Below the pieces are notes generated by a model, which saw only the letters and a program-made list of their open reading frames with translations, did no database searches and was not told the DNA's origin. A program made the position numbers and the translations under genes. 64,000 nt of DNA from DAIDKA01 sp035503515 (GTDB taxonomy: Bacteria; Pseudomonadota; Gammaproteobacteria; Steroidobacterales; Steroidobacteraceae): assembly GCA_035503515.1 (NCBI GenBank), contig DATJTJ010000073.1:1-64000 (forward strand), in the 5' to 3' direction. Shown one piece after another: positions 25,258 through 34,096 of this stretch (its first letter is position 1; every line of letters begins with the position of its first letter).

Positions 25258-26569
25258 CGGCGAGTCTCGCGGTCAGGTCGTAGGCGTCGGCGCCGGTCAC
25301 GGTGACCTGCGCGAACTCGCCGGCCTCGAGCGCGCCGCCGTCGGTGATGCGCACGATGCCATCGATTTCGGGCGCGTCGGCCGCGCTGCGCGCGATCGCC
25401 ATCGGGCCGTCGATGGCATCCACCAGGACCTGCTGGGTGCCGCCGATCCGCTGCCGCAGGCGGGCGGCACTGATCGACTGCGCGTGCTGCATGAAGCGCT
25501 CGTAGCGCTGCTGCTGGATCTCGGGCGGAACATGCGGCCCCAGCGCGTTGGCCGCGGCGCCCGCCACGGGCGAGTATTTGAAGCAGCCGACGCGGTCGAG
25601 CTGCGCGGCGCCGAGCCACTGCAGCAGTTCCTCGAACTCGGCCTCGGTCTCGCCGGGAAAACCGACGATGAAGGTGCTGCGCAGGGTCAGTTGCGGGCAC
25701 TCCCGGCGCCAGGCCCGGATGCGGTCCAGCGTGTCCACGGCATGCGCCGGCCGCCGCATGCGCTTGAGCACCGCGGGGCTGCCGTGCTGGAAGGGGATGT
25801 CGAGGTAGGGCAGGACCTTGCCCTCGTTCATCAGCGGGATCACTTCATCGACGTGCGGATAGGGGTAGACGTAATGCAGCCGCACCCACGCCCCCAGTGA
25901 GCCCAGGCCGCGGGCCAGGTCGATGAATCGAGTCTGGTACTCGTGGCCGCGCCAGCGGGCCGCGCGATAGCGCAGGTCGCTGCCATAGGCGCTGGTGTCC
26001 TGGGAGATCACCAGCAACTCGCGCACCCCGGCCTGGACGAGGCGTTCGGCCTCCCGCAGTACCTCGTCGATGGGCCGGCTGGCGAGCAGCCCCCGCAGCG
26101 CCGGGATGATGCAGAAGCTGCACTTGTTGTTGCAGCCCTCGGAGATCTTGAGATACGCGTAGTGACGCGGCGTCAGCCGTACGCCCTGCGCCGGCACCAG
26201 GTCGACGAACGGATCGTGTCGCGGCGGCAGGTGCTCGTGCACGGCGGCCATGACATCCTCGTAGGCATGGGGACCCGTGACTTTCAGGACGCTCGGATGG
26301 CGTTCGAGAATGCGCTCCGGGCGCGCGCCCAGGCATCCCGTCACGATCACCCGGCCGTTCTTCTCGAGCGCCTCGCCGATCGCGTCGAGGGATTCGTCCA
26401 CCGCGGCGTCGATGAAGCCGCAGGTATTGACCACCACCACGTCCGCCCGCTCGTAGGTCGGGGCGACCTCGTAGCCTTCGGAGCGCAGGGTGGTGAGAAT
26501 GCGCTCGGAATCCACCAGCGCCTTGGGACAGCCGAGGCTGACGAAGCCGACTTTCGGAATGCGGGCCAT
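25142..26569 (-). CDS. rimO: Ribosomal protein S12 methylthiotransferase
   Basis: RimO adds a methylthio group to an aspartate of ribosomal protein S12. The N-terminal domain holds the first cluster cysteines (LGCPKALVDSE and NTCGFIDAAVDE), the radical-SAM domain has CNNKCSFC, and a TRAM domain ends with AYDLTARLA. At 475 residues it is about 35 longer than usual: after the TRAM domain comes a Ala/Arg/Pro-rich tail ending KKDRRPRPS. That tail overlaps sixA by 116 bases, so it may be a stop-codon loss. The enzyme core is complete. Confidence 0.95.
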   Translation of the reverse strand: MARIPKVGFVSLGCPKALVDSERILTTLRSEGYEVAPTYERADVVVVNTCGFIDAAVDESLDAIGEALEKNGRVIVTGCLGARPERILERHPSVLKVTGPHAYEDVMAAVHEHLPPRHDPFVDLVPAQGVRLTPRHYAYLKISEGCNNKCSFCIIPALRGLLASRPIDEVLREAERLVQAGVRELLVISQDTSAYGSDLRYRAARWRGHEYQTRFIDLARGLGSLGAWVRLHYVYPYPHVDEVIPLMNEGKVLPYLDIPFQHGSPAVLKRMRRPAHAVDTLDRIRAWRRECPQLTLRSTFIVGFPGETEAEFEELLQWLGAAQLDRVGCFKYSPVAGAAANALGPHVPPEIQQQRYERFMQHAQSISAARLRQRIGGTQQVLVDAIDGPMAIARSAADAPEIDGIVRITDGGALEAGEFAQVTVTGADAYDLTARLAVSATSARRAAPSAAAATRASPPRPAARPQKKDRRPRPS

Positions 26570-26602
26570 TGCGGAGGGGGGGCAGTGAACGGGGGGCGGA
26601 TT

Positions 26603-26740
26603 CTACGGTATCCCGGCGCTGCGTACATGGTGGAGCACCACGAACAACGCCAGGACAACCATCGGCATGACCAGCCAGGGCCAGATGGCGTTGCGTCGCA
26701 GGGCGGGGCGCCCCTGGGTGCGGGCCCGGTGGGTGGTCAT
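26603..26740 (-). CDS. Small single-helix membrane protein, 45 residues
   Basis: A 45-residue protein, MTTHRARTQGRPALRR followed by one hydrophobic helix (WPWLVMPMVVLALFVVL) and a short tail. The positive-inside pattern suggests the basic N-terminus is cytosolic. It lies 33 bases upstream of rimO on the same strand. An upstream TTG start would extend it into sequence with no coding character. Support is limited to hydrophobic pattern and spacing. Confidence 0.4.
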   Translation of the reverse strand: MTTHRARTQGRPALRRNAIWPWLVMPMVVLALFVVLHHVRSAGIP

Positions 26741-26864
26741 GGGCCCGCAATGTACCCGGGCGCTGCCGGCGCAGCAATGGCGCGGCGGCCGCCTCGCCAA
26801 CGCGGGCTGGACTGTTGCATAGTGCCTCGCGAGGGCCCACCCGGAGGCTCGCCATCGATGCGGT

Positions 26865-27452
26865 GTGACGTTGGCTTTCGATCAGGCGTATTACCAGAAG
26901 TACTATTTCGACCCGCGCACCGCGGTCATCACCCGGGCGGAAATGAAGGCCCGGGCACGGCTGATCATCGCCTATGCCGGCCACGTCGGCCTGCCGGTGA
27001 AGCGCATCCTCGATGCCGGCTGCGGCACCGGGATGTTGCGCAAGCCCTTCCTGAAGGCTTTCCCGAAAGCGCGTTATGTCGGCCTGGACGTGAGTGAATA
27101 CCTGTGCAGGCGCTACGGCTGGGAACACGGCACCGTCGACGGCTGGCGCAGTGCGGTACCGTTCGACCTGGTGGTCTGCTACGACGTGGTGCAGTACCTG
27201 GATGACCGGGCCGCGACCCGCGCGCTCGCGAATCTGGCGAAACTGTGCCGCGCCGTGCTGTATTTCGGGGCCCTGACGCAGCTCGACTGGCGCCGCAACT
27301 GCGACCGCCGCCGCACCGACGCCGACGTGCACATGCGCAGCGGGGACTGGTACCGCACCCGCCTGAAGCGCTACTTCCACGAAATCGGCGCCGGATTCTG
27401 GTTGCGGCGCAGTGCGCCCCTCACCGTCTGGGAGCTCGAGACCGCGGGTTGA
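26865..27452 (+). CDS. Class I SAM-dependent methyltransferase
   Basis: A 195-residue methyltransferase. SAM-binding motif I is ILDAGCGTGMLR at about residues 48-59, the acidic loop is YVGLDVSEYL, and motif III is DLVVCYDVVQYL. The start is GTG at 26865 (TTG at 26871 is possible); a GGAGG lies about 18 bases upstream, which is rather far. It opens a plus-strand group with two unknown genes and the transporter pair. No substrate can be given. Confidence 0.82.
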   Translation: MTLAFDQAYYQKYYFDPRTAVITRAEMKARARLIIAYAGHVGLPVKRILDAGCGTGMLRKPFLKAFPKARYVGLDVSEYLCRRYGWEHGTVDGWRSAVPFDLVVCYDVVQYLDDRAATRALANLAKLCRAVLYFGALTQLDWRRNCDRRRTDADVHMRSGDWYRTRLKRYFHEIGAGFWLRRSAPLTVWELETAG

Positions 27453-27871
27453 AGGTGTCGTCGCCGTCGCAAATCCTGCAGTTCGCCGGGCCGGTCTCCC
27501 GGGAACCCGGTCCCGGGGCCGGGGGCCTCACCCTGGTGGGCAGCCTCGGCGCTCCCCCTGTTCCCGCGCAGCTGTCGCTGATCGGCGCGCGGCCGCCGGC
27601 GCCCCCGCTCCCCCGGCGCCTCACCGGTGTGACCGTGGAACTGACCGCCCCCGGCGCAATCCTGCTGCGCACCGACGCCGGAGAATGGCGCATTGCGTGC
27701 GCGACCTGGCAGCTGCACCAGGACGCGGGCGCGGTGTTCCAGGCGGCCATTCCGCCGCGGCCCACGCCCTGGGCCCGGCGTCTGGGCTGGCGGGTGCTGC
27801 TGAGCTTGGCCGCCACGGCGCCGGGTCGCGCGTTGCTCTCACGGCTGGCGAAAAAGTCAAATTCTCCCTAG
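27449..27871 (+). CDS. Hypothetical protein, about 140 residues
   Basis: Starts with TTG overlapping the methyltransferase stop (TTGA), or with GTG at 27455. The product has a Pro/Gly-rich N-terminal half, a central beta-rich segment (VTVELTAPGAILLRTDAGEW, then RIACATWQLHQDAG) and a basic, weakly hydrophobic C-terminus. It has no signal peptide and no recognised domain. Coupling to the methyltransferase supports that it is real, but high GC makes chance frames common. Confidence 0.55.
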   Translation: MKVSSPSQILQFAGPVSREPGPGAGGLTLVGSLGAPPVPAQLSLIGARPPAPPLPRRLTGVTVELTAPGAILLRTDAGEWRIACATWQLHQDAGAVFQAAIPPRPTPWARRLGWRVLLSLAATAPGRALLSRLAKKSNSP

Positions 27872-27940
27872 AAATTGGCTTTGTGCCGGCAGTTCGGCCA
27901 AGATGGCCGGCAAACAAAGACGAGCAGATGAGGGAACAGC

Positions 27941-28528
27941 ATGACCGTCGAGAGTCAACGCCCGACACCCGAGCGTGGCGCAGGTACCGCGGTCCGCGAC
28001 CGGACGAACGCCCGCCGCGGCCGCTCGCGGATGCTGGACGCATACCTCGGTGACATCGAATACCTGATGCGCGAGCGGCTGTGGAGCGAGGCGGTGCCCC
28101 TGGCGCTGGCGCTGCCGCACATCTGCGTCGCGATCGGCGACCCGCAACTGCGCAGCTCGCCGCATGACTACTTCGAGTGGTGCCAGAACTGGGTGCGCCC
28201 CTTGCAGACGGAGTCGGCGTCGACGGTGCCGACGGCGGATGCGCTGTTCAGGATGGCGCAGTCGCGCGCCGAAGTCCCCGATGACGAGTCCGGCACGGCC
28301 GTGCCGGCCGACGCGCTGCGCCGGCTGCGGTTGCGGCGGCTCGCCCGCGCCATGCCGCTGCGTCGCCGCAGTGCCTTGAGCGAGCTGGTGCGCATCGATG
28401 CCGCGCAGGAACCGGAGCGGGAGGCCGCGCTCGCGCTGGTCGAGGCCGTGCGGCGCTGGTACGCCGACCGCGGCGCGCAGGATCCCACCGTGCAGAGCAA
28501 CCTGGCGCGCCTGGCCATCCTGCGTTGA
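27941..28528 (+). CDS. Hypothetical protein, 195 residues
   Basis: A soluble, mostly helical 195-residue protein with a basic N-terminus. It contains a distinctive aromatic region, SPHDYFEWCQNWVRPL, near residue 80 and an Arg/Leu-rich second half. The ATG follows GAGGGAAC. It ends three bases before the first transporter gene and is probably in one operon with it. I do not recognise the family. Helical repeats like those in scaffold or regulatory proteins are possible. Confidence 0.72.
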   Translation: MTVESQRPTPERGAGTAVRDRTNARRGRSRMLDAYLGDIEYLMRERLWSEAVPLALALPHICVAIGDPQLRSSPHDYFEWCQNWVRPLQTESASTVPTADALFRMAQSRAEVPDDESGTAVPADALRRLRLRRLARAMPLRRRSALSELVRIDAAQEPEREAALALVEAVRRWYADRGAQDPTVQSNLARLAILR

Positions 28529-28531
28529 GTC

Positions 28532-29869
28532 GTGGCGGGTCGGCACCTTGAGGGGTTGCTGACTCGGGGCACCCAGATCCTGCCGCCGGAGCGGCGCGCG
28601 GTGCTGCTGGCGTTCAGCTGCAACTTCCTGGTCCTCGCCAGCTACTACATCCTCAAGCCGGTGCGCGATACCGTCGCGACGGTGTTCGGCACCGATGAGC
28701 TGCAGCTGCTGTTCACCGGCACCTTCATCGGCACCCTGATCGCATCGCCCATCTACGCGGCGCTCGCCGCGCGGGTGCGGCTGAACCGCCTGCTGCCCGG
28801 TGTGTTCTGGTTCTGGCTGCTGAACGTGCTGCTGTTCTACGCGCTGTTCAGGGTGGCCCCCGCCAACCGCTGGGTCGGCGGCGGTTACTACATCTGGTTC
28901 AGCGTCGTGAACCTCTTCATGATCTCCGTGTTCTGGACGCTGATGTCCGACCTGTTCAGTCCCGGGCAGGGCACGCGGCTGTTCGCGCTCATCGCCGCCG
29001 GCGGCAGCACCGGTGCCATCGCCGGGCCGCTGATCGTGCGGTTCGGCGTGCACGCGGTCGGCCTCGGCGGCATGCTGCTGATCGCCGCCGGCGGGTTCCT
29101 CGCCGTCATCTACCTGGTGCACCTGCTGATGCGCGAGAAGGCGCACCTGCAGCGCAGCGGCGGCGGCCAGCCCACGACCCTGGACCACGACCTGGCGGGC
29201 GGCGCGCTCGATGGCTTCCGCGAACTGCTGAGGTCGGCCTACTCGCGCCGCCAGGCGGCCTTCATGCTGCTGATGACCTGGGTCAATACGGTCGCGTACT
29301 TCCTGCAGACCGACGTGGTGGCCCGGGCCTTTTCGGCCGTCGCCCAGCGCGCCATCGCGATCGCCGACATTTCACTGGTCGTGAACGTGCTGGCCGCGAT
29401 CATCCTGCTGTTCGGCCTGGGACGGTACGTGCATCGCTTCGGCGTCACCGCCGGGCTCATCCTCAATCCCATCATCATGGTCGTGGCCTTCATCGCCCTG
29501 GCGCTGTCGCCCACGCTGCTGATGATCCAGGCCCTGCAGGTGATCCGGCAGGTCGGCCAGTACGCCATCGCCCGCCCGACGCGCGAAATCTGCTTTACCG
29601 TGGTGCCACAGGCGGACCGCTACAAGACCAAGAATGTCATCGATACCGTGCTATACCGGCTCGGTGATCTGAGCGGGGCCTGGATGGAGACCGGACTGCG
29701 GGCGCTGGGCCTGCGGGTGGCGGGTTCCGCGGTCGCCGGCGTCGGCGTTTCCATAATCTGGGGCGCAGGCGCACTGCTGCTGGGCCGGCGGTACGAGGCG
29801 CTGCGGGCCCGGCAGGAAGCGGCGCAGCGCGCGGGCCCGCTGCCCCAACCGGCACCGGGCTTGCTATAG
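28532..29869 (+). CDS. Npt1/Npt2 (ADP/ATP carrier)-like MFS transporter, copy 1
   Basis: A 445-residue membrane protein with about 12 helices. It shares with the NTT/TlcA nucleotide-transporter family the segments YYILKPVRDTVATVFGTDEL and FTGTFIGTLIASPIYAALA near the N-terminus and TRLFALIAAGGSTGAIAGP in the middle. It begins with GTG. True ADP/ATP exchangers occur mainly in intracellular bacteria and plastids; free-living members may move other nucleotides or unrelated solutes. A second copy follows after 59 bases. Confidence 0.85.
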   Translation: MAGRHLEGLLTRGTQILPPERRAVLLAFSCNFLVLASYYILKPVRDTVATVFGTDELQLLFTGTFIGTLIASPIYAALAARVRLNRLLPGVFWFWLLNVLLFYALFRVAPANRWVGGGYYIWFSVVNLFMISVFWTLMSDLFSPGQGTRLFALIAAGGSTGAIAGPLIVRFGVHAVGLGGMLLIAAGGFLAVIYLVHLLMREKAHLQRSGGGQPTTLDHDLAGGALDGFRELLRSAYSRRQAAFMLLMTWVNTVAYFLQTDVVARAFSAVAQRAIAIADISLVVNVLAAIILLFGLGRYVHRFGVTAGLILNPIIMVVAFIALALSPTLLMIQALQVIRQVGQYAIARPTREICFTVVPQADRYKTKNVIDTVLYRLGDLSGAWMETGLRALGLRVAGSAVAGVGVSIIWGAGALLLGRRYEALRARQEAAQRAGPLPQPAPGLL

Positions 29870-29870
29870 T
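29862..29870 (+). promoter_or_regulatory. Putative extended -10 promoter before transporter copy 2
   Basis: TGCTATAGT is an extended -10 (TGn plus TATAGT, 5 of 6 to consensus). It overlaps the stop codon of copy 1 and lies 59 bases before the ATG of copy 2. No clear -35 is seen. It would let copy 2 be transcribed independently. Confidence 0.35.
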
Positions 29871-29928
29871 CGCCGCGCCTGCAATCACCCTGATTTTTCT
29901 GCCATTTCCGACGCTATCAGGACGCAAC

Positions 29929-31272
29929 ATGTCTGACCGCAACAACCCTTCGCTGTTGGCCCGCATCCTCAAGTCGGTGGCGGGCGTGGAGCCGCACGAG
30001 GTGTCGGCGGTGCTGCTGAGCATGGTGTACTTCTTCTTCCTGTTCGGCAGCTACTCGGTGGTCAAGCCGGTGCGCGATGCCATGGGGACGGTGTATGGCA
30101 TCAAGCACCTGAATGAACTGTTCATCGGCACCTTCATCGGCACGCTGATCCTGGCGCCGCTGTACGCCGGACTGGCCTCGCGCATCAAGCTGTCGAACTT
30201 CCTGCCCTGGGTGTACGGCTTCATCGCGCTCACCATCCTGGGCTTCTACGCGCTGTTCTCCGGCGGCAAGGTCTCGGACCGGTACGTGGCGGCGGGGTTC
30301 TACATCTGGGTGAGCGTGTTCAACATGCTCATCATCTCGGTGTTCTGGAGCTTCATGGCCGACATCTTCTCGCGCACCCAGGCGAAGCGGCTGTTCGGGT
30401 TCATCGCCGCCGGCGGCACGGTCGGGGGCATCGCCGGTCCTGCGATCGCAACCTTCCTCGCCAAGGGCGTGGGCAATGACGGGCTGATGCTGATCTCGGC
30501 GGCGGGATTCGTCGTGACCGGGGTGCTGGTGAAGCTGCTGGCGGGCGCGCGCGACAGGCTGGTGGCGGCCTCGGGCAACGAGGGCCAGCGCACCAACATC
30601 AATCACCGGCTGGGGGGCCGGAACCCGCTGGATGGCTTCATCCTGCTGCTGAAATCGCCCTACCTGCTGCTGATCGCAGGGTTCCTGTTCCTGATGACCT
30701 TCATCTCCACGATCGTGTACACGCAGCTCGGCGACCTCATCACCAAGGCCTTCACCGACCACAACGCGCGCACCCAGGCCTATGCCACCATCGAGCTTGC
30801 GGTGAACTCCCTGGCGGTGGTCATCCAGCTGATCGGCACCGGGCGGATCATCCAGCGCTTCGGGGTGACCCTTGGGCTGATGCTGAACCCGGTGATCATG
30901 GTGTTCGCGTTCCTGGCGATCGCGTTCTCACCGGTGCTGATGATCCTGGGAGGACTGCAGGTGGTGCGGCGCGTCGCCGAGTACGCCGTCGCCAAGCCCA
31001 CCCGCGAGATGCTGTTCACCGTGGTGGACCAGGAGAGCAAGTACAAGGCCAAGAACGTCATCGACACGGTGGTGTACCGGGGCGGGGACATGCTGGCGGC
31101 ACAGGCCACGGTCGGAGTGCTCAACGGCTTCGGCGACGTGGGACTCGCCATCCTCGGCATCATCGTTTCGCTGATCTGGTTCCCGATGGCCTGGATCCTG
31201 GGACGGCGTTACGAGAGCGCGCGCAGCACCGATGGCCTCAAGACCGCGGCCGTGCCGGCCGCCGGCCACTAG
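29929..31272 (+). CDS. Npt1/Npt2 (ADP/ATP carrier)-like MFS transporter, copy 2
   Basis: A 447-residue paralogue of the preceding gene with the same 12-helix layout. Matching segments include YSVVKPVRDAMGTVYGIKHL, IGTFIGTLILAPLYAGLA and KRLFGFIAAGGTVGGIAGP. The two copies look clearly divergent, so the duplication is not recent. It may act with copy 1 as a heteromer or carry a different substrate. It converges on the alcohol dehydrogenase gene. Confidence 0.87.
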   Translation: MSDRNNPSLLARILKSVAGVEPHEVSAVLLSMVYFFFLFGSYSVVKPVRDAMGTVYGIKHLNELFIGTFIGTLILAPLYAGLASRIKLSNFLPWVYGFIALTILGFYALFSGGKVSDRYVAAGFYIWVSVFNMLIISVFWSFMADIFSRTQAKRLFGFIAAGGTVGGIAGPAIATFLAKGVGNDGLMLISAAGFVVTGVLVKLLAGARDRLVAASGNEGQRTNINHRLGGRNPLDGFILLLKSPYLLLIAGFLFLMTFISTIVYTQLGDLITKAFTDHNARTQAYATIELAVNSLAVVIQLIGTGRIIQRFGVTLGLMLNPVIMVFAFLAIAFSPVLMILGGLQVVRRVAEYAVAKPTREMLFTVVDQESKYKAKNVIDTVVYRGGDMLAAQATVGVLNGFGDVGLAILGIIVSLIWFPMAWILGRRYESARSTDGLKTAAVPAAGH

Positions 31273-31278
31273 CCGCGG

Positions 31279-32418
31279 TCAGGCGCGGCCGTCCTGCAGC
31301 GTCGTCATGTCGATGACGAAGCGGTAGCGGACGTCGGCCTTCTCGACCTTGTGGTACGCATCGTTCAGTTCATCGATGCGGATCACCTGGATGTCCGGCG
31401 CCACGTCGTGCTCCGCGCACAACTGCAGGACCTCCTGCGTTTCTCGCAGGCTGCCGATGAGCGAGCCGGAGATGGCCTTGCGGTGCAGGGCGACCTCGGT
31501 GTTGTCGACCGGGTCCAGAGATTCCAGGCAGCCCACCACGCAGAGGGTCGAGTCGCGCTTCAGCAGCGCGACGTACGGGTTGATGTCGTGCCTCCGGGGG
31601 ACCGTCGAGAGGATGAAGTCGAAGCTTGCGGCAGCGGCCCGCAGCGCCGGCTGGTCGTCCTCGATCAGCGCCGCAAATCCCATCTGCACCGCCTCTTCGG
31701 CCTTGTTGTGCCCGCGGGTGAGGACCGTGACGTGCGCGCCCATCGCCCTGGCGAGCTTCGCGCCGATGTTGCCCAGGCCGCCGAAGCCCACGATGCCGAC
31801 GTGGGTTCCGGGCCCGACGCGCCAGCGCTTCAGGGGTGAATACGTGGTGACGCCGGCACACAGCAGTGGCGCGGCCGCATCGGGATCCAGCGCCGACGGG
31901 ATCCGCAGCGCAAAGTTCTCCTTCACGACCAGGACGTTGGAATAACCGCCGAAGGTATTGTCGGTGCCGTAGATGTTGACGTGGCCGGGGGCCCGGGCGG
32001 CCGGGATCCTCGGTCCGTTGTAGGTGCCGAGCCAGCCGTTCGGCGATTCACAGTAGTTCTCGTTGCCGCTGCGGCACGGCTCGCACTGCCCGCAGCTGTC
32101 GAGCATGCAGCCCACGCCCACCAGATCGCCGACCTTGTGCCGGGTGACGCCCGGGCCGATGCGGGTGACGCGGCCAATCACCTCGTGGCCGGGCATGCAC
32201 GGATAGACGGTGTTGCGCCACTCGTTGCGGACCTGATGGATGTCGCAGTGGCAAACCCCGCAGTACAGCACCCGCAGCTCGATCTGCCTTTCCTGCGCCG
32301 CGGTGCGCTCGAACTCGACCGGCTTGAGATGGCTGAAGCGGTGCCGCGCGGCATAGCCTACGGCCTTGATGCGTGCCTGCGGTCCCTCGATCGCATCCGC
32401 TTTGATCACGCTGTTCAT
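31279..32418 (-). CDS. Zinc-dependent alcohol dehydrogenase (CAD/YahK-like)
   Basis: A 379-residue medium-chain dehydrogenase, probably reducing aldehydes with NADPH. The catalytic zinc site is seen in YCGVCHCDIHQV and MPGHEVIGRV, the structural zinc in CGQCEPCRSGNENYC and the nucleotide-binding motif in VGIVGFGGLGNIGAKLA. The ATG at 32418 gives the usual length; the frame upstream of it carries no family sequence. The 139-base gap to the efflux operon holds nothing I recognise. Confidence 0.93.
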   Translation of the reverse strand: MNSVIKADAIEGPQARIKAVGYAARHRFSHLKPVEFERTAAQERQIELRVLYCGVCHCDIHQVRNEWRNTVYPCMPGHEVIGRVTRIGPGVTRHKVGDLVGVGCMLDSCGQCEPCRSGNENYCESPNGWLGTYNGPRIPAARAPGHVNIYGTDNTFGGYSNVLVVKENFALRIPSALDPDAAAPLLCAGVTTYSPLKRWRVGPGTHVGIVGFGGLGNIGAKLARAMGAHVTVLTRGHNKAEEAVQMGFAALIEDDQPALRAAAASFDFILSTVPRRHDINPYVALLKRDSTLCVVGCLESLDPVDNTEVALHRKAISGSLIGSLRETQEVLQLCAEHDVAPDIQVIRIDELNDAYHKVEKADVRYRFVIDMTTLQDGRA

Positions 32419-32557
32419 CGGTGCTGCTCGCTGTCGGCGGTCACAGAGCCCGAGGCTGCAGCAGCGGCCGCGCCGCCAGCAGCGGTGAATCTCGCGCCAC
32501 GCTGTCAGAGGCCGCCGGACGGGGACTTGCGGCATGACCTTTGCGATTGCCGTCGGG

Positions 32558-34096
32558 TCAGTGAGAGGCCTTGCCGCTGGCGACGCCGGGTTTCACCAGC
32601 AGGATGAGCGGCAGCAGGCACAGGAAGATCCAGGCGAAGGCCTGGTAGGAATCCAGGTAGCTCAGCAGCTGGGCCTGCCGGGTCGCCGCCTGGTAGGCGC
32701 GGGCCATGATCATCATCGAACCATCCGCCACGTGCGTCACCTGCGCCAGGTGCTGCGTGAAGCCTGCCAGGTTCGGGTTCATGGGCTGCAGGTGCTCCAC
32801 CAGCCGGCTCTGGTGGAACTGTTCGCGGCGCGTCACCAGGGTCGAGGCAAAGGATATGCCGATGCTGCCCCCGAAGTTGCGCGCCAGGTTCACCAGCGCC
32901 GAGGCGTAGTTGGTGCGGTCGGGCGGGATGTCGCGGAAGCCCAGGGCATTGATGGGCAGGAACAGGAAGGCCAGGCCGAAGGACTGCATGAGCCGGCCGG
33001 CGGCGAGCGCGGTGAACGATGCCGCGAGATACAGGTTCGTCATCCACCACAACGCCCCGGCCGAGCAGACCACCCCCGTGGCGATGATGATGCGCAGGTC
33101 CACCTTGCCCACGAGCTTGCCCATCAGCGGGAACATGACCATGAGCAGCAGGCCGCCGGGCGCGATCACCTCTCCGGCCTCGGTCGCCCGATACCCCATC
33201 AGCGATTGGGTGTAGGCGGGCAGCAGGTAGGTCGTGCCCAGGATCATGAAGCCGAAGAAGGCCATCAAAATGAAGCCGATCGTGAAATCCCGATATTTGA
33301 ACAGCTTGAGGTCCACCATCGGATTGCGCTGCGGCCACTCCCACCACAGGAACAGCACGAAGCCGACGCCCGAGGCGACGGCGAGGCAGGTGATCAGGCC
33401 GCTGGCGAACCAGTCGTCCTGCTGGCCCCGGTCGAGCACGATCTGCAGGCACCCGAGCGCGATGGCGATGAACGCGAAGCCGCGCCAGTCGACCTTGCCC
33501 TCCGCCCCCGAGCGGCCCTCGTTGGGCGTGCGGATCAGGAACCCCAGCAGGAACAGCAGCACCACCCCGACCGGGACGTTGATGAGGAAGACCCATCGCC
33601 ACTCGTAGTTGTCGGTGATCCAGCCGCCCAGGGTCGGCCCGATGGCCGGGGCCGTAACGGCCGCGACGCCATAGATGGCCGTCGCGATGCCGCGCTTCTC
33701 GGCCGGAAAGGAATCGGTGAGGATGGCCTGTCCGGTGGGCTGCAGCCCGCCGCCCGCCGCGCCCTGCAACGCCCGCAGCATCACCAGCACCGGGAGGGTG
33801 GGCGCGAGCCCGCACAGCAGCGAGGCGAGGCTGAAGCCCGCGATGCAGGTCAGGAAGAACTTCTTGCGGCCGAACTTGCCGGCGAGCCACCCGGAGATCG
33901 GCATCACCGCGGCGTTGGTCACGAGGTAACTGGTCAGCGTCCAGGTCGACTCGTCCTGGCTCGCCGACAGATCCCCGGCGATGTGCGGCAGCGCGACGTT
34001 CGCGACCGAGATATCGAGGATTTCCATGAACGCCGCGACGGCCACCACCGGCGCGACCACCCAGGGATGGATGCCCGCATTGCCGCCCTTGCTCAC
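32558..34096 (-). CDS. DHA2-family drug efflux permease (EmrB-like)
   Basis: A 512-residue, 14-helix MFS drug:proton antiporter of the DHA2 family. It contains the family motif GWLAGKFGRKKFFL after helix 2 and the antiporter motif C region in GAAGGGLQPTGQAIL and GPTLGGWITDNYEWRW. As the inner-membrane part of a tripartite pump it would hand substrates to the adaptor encoded just upstream. It starts with GTG in a four-base overlap (GTGA) with the adaptor gene. No regulator is linked, so its control is not visible. Confidence 0.94.
   Translation of the reverse strand: MSKGGNAGIHPWVVAPVVAVAAFMEILDISVANVALPHIAGDLSASQDESTWTLTSYLVTNAAVMPISGWLAGKFGRKKFFLTCIAGFSLASLLCGLAPTLPVLVMLRALQGAAGGGLQPTGQAILTDSFPAEKRGIATAIYGVAAVTAPAIGPTLGGWITDNYEWRWVFLINVPVGVVLLFLLGFLIRTPNEGRSGAEGKVDWRGFAFIAIALGCLQIVLDRGQQDDWFASGLITCLAVASGVGFVLFLWWEWPQRNPMVDLKLFKYRDFTIGFILMAFFGFMILGTTYLLPAYTQSLMGYRATEAGEVIAPGGLLLMVMFPLMGKLVGKVDLRIIIATGVVCSAGALWWMTNLYLAASFTALAAGRLMQSFGLAFLFLPINALGFRDIPPDRTNYASALVNLARNFGGSIGISFASTLVTRREQFHQSRLVEHLQPMNPNLAGFTQHLAQVTHVADGSMMIMARAYQAATRQAQLLSYLDSYQAFAWIFLCLLPLILLVKPGVASGKASH

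Noticed and set aside
27881..27915. Inverted TGCCGG/CCGGCA as a terminator or operator
   Set aside because: The repeat is only six bases in GC-rich DNA and has no T-tract on either strand; chance is likely.
31279..32418. Alcohol dehydrogenase as part of the efflux operon
   Set aside because: A 139-base gap separates it from the permease gene, and such dehydrogenases are not a usual pump partner; co-transcription is possible but unsupported.
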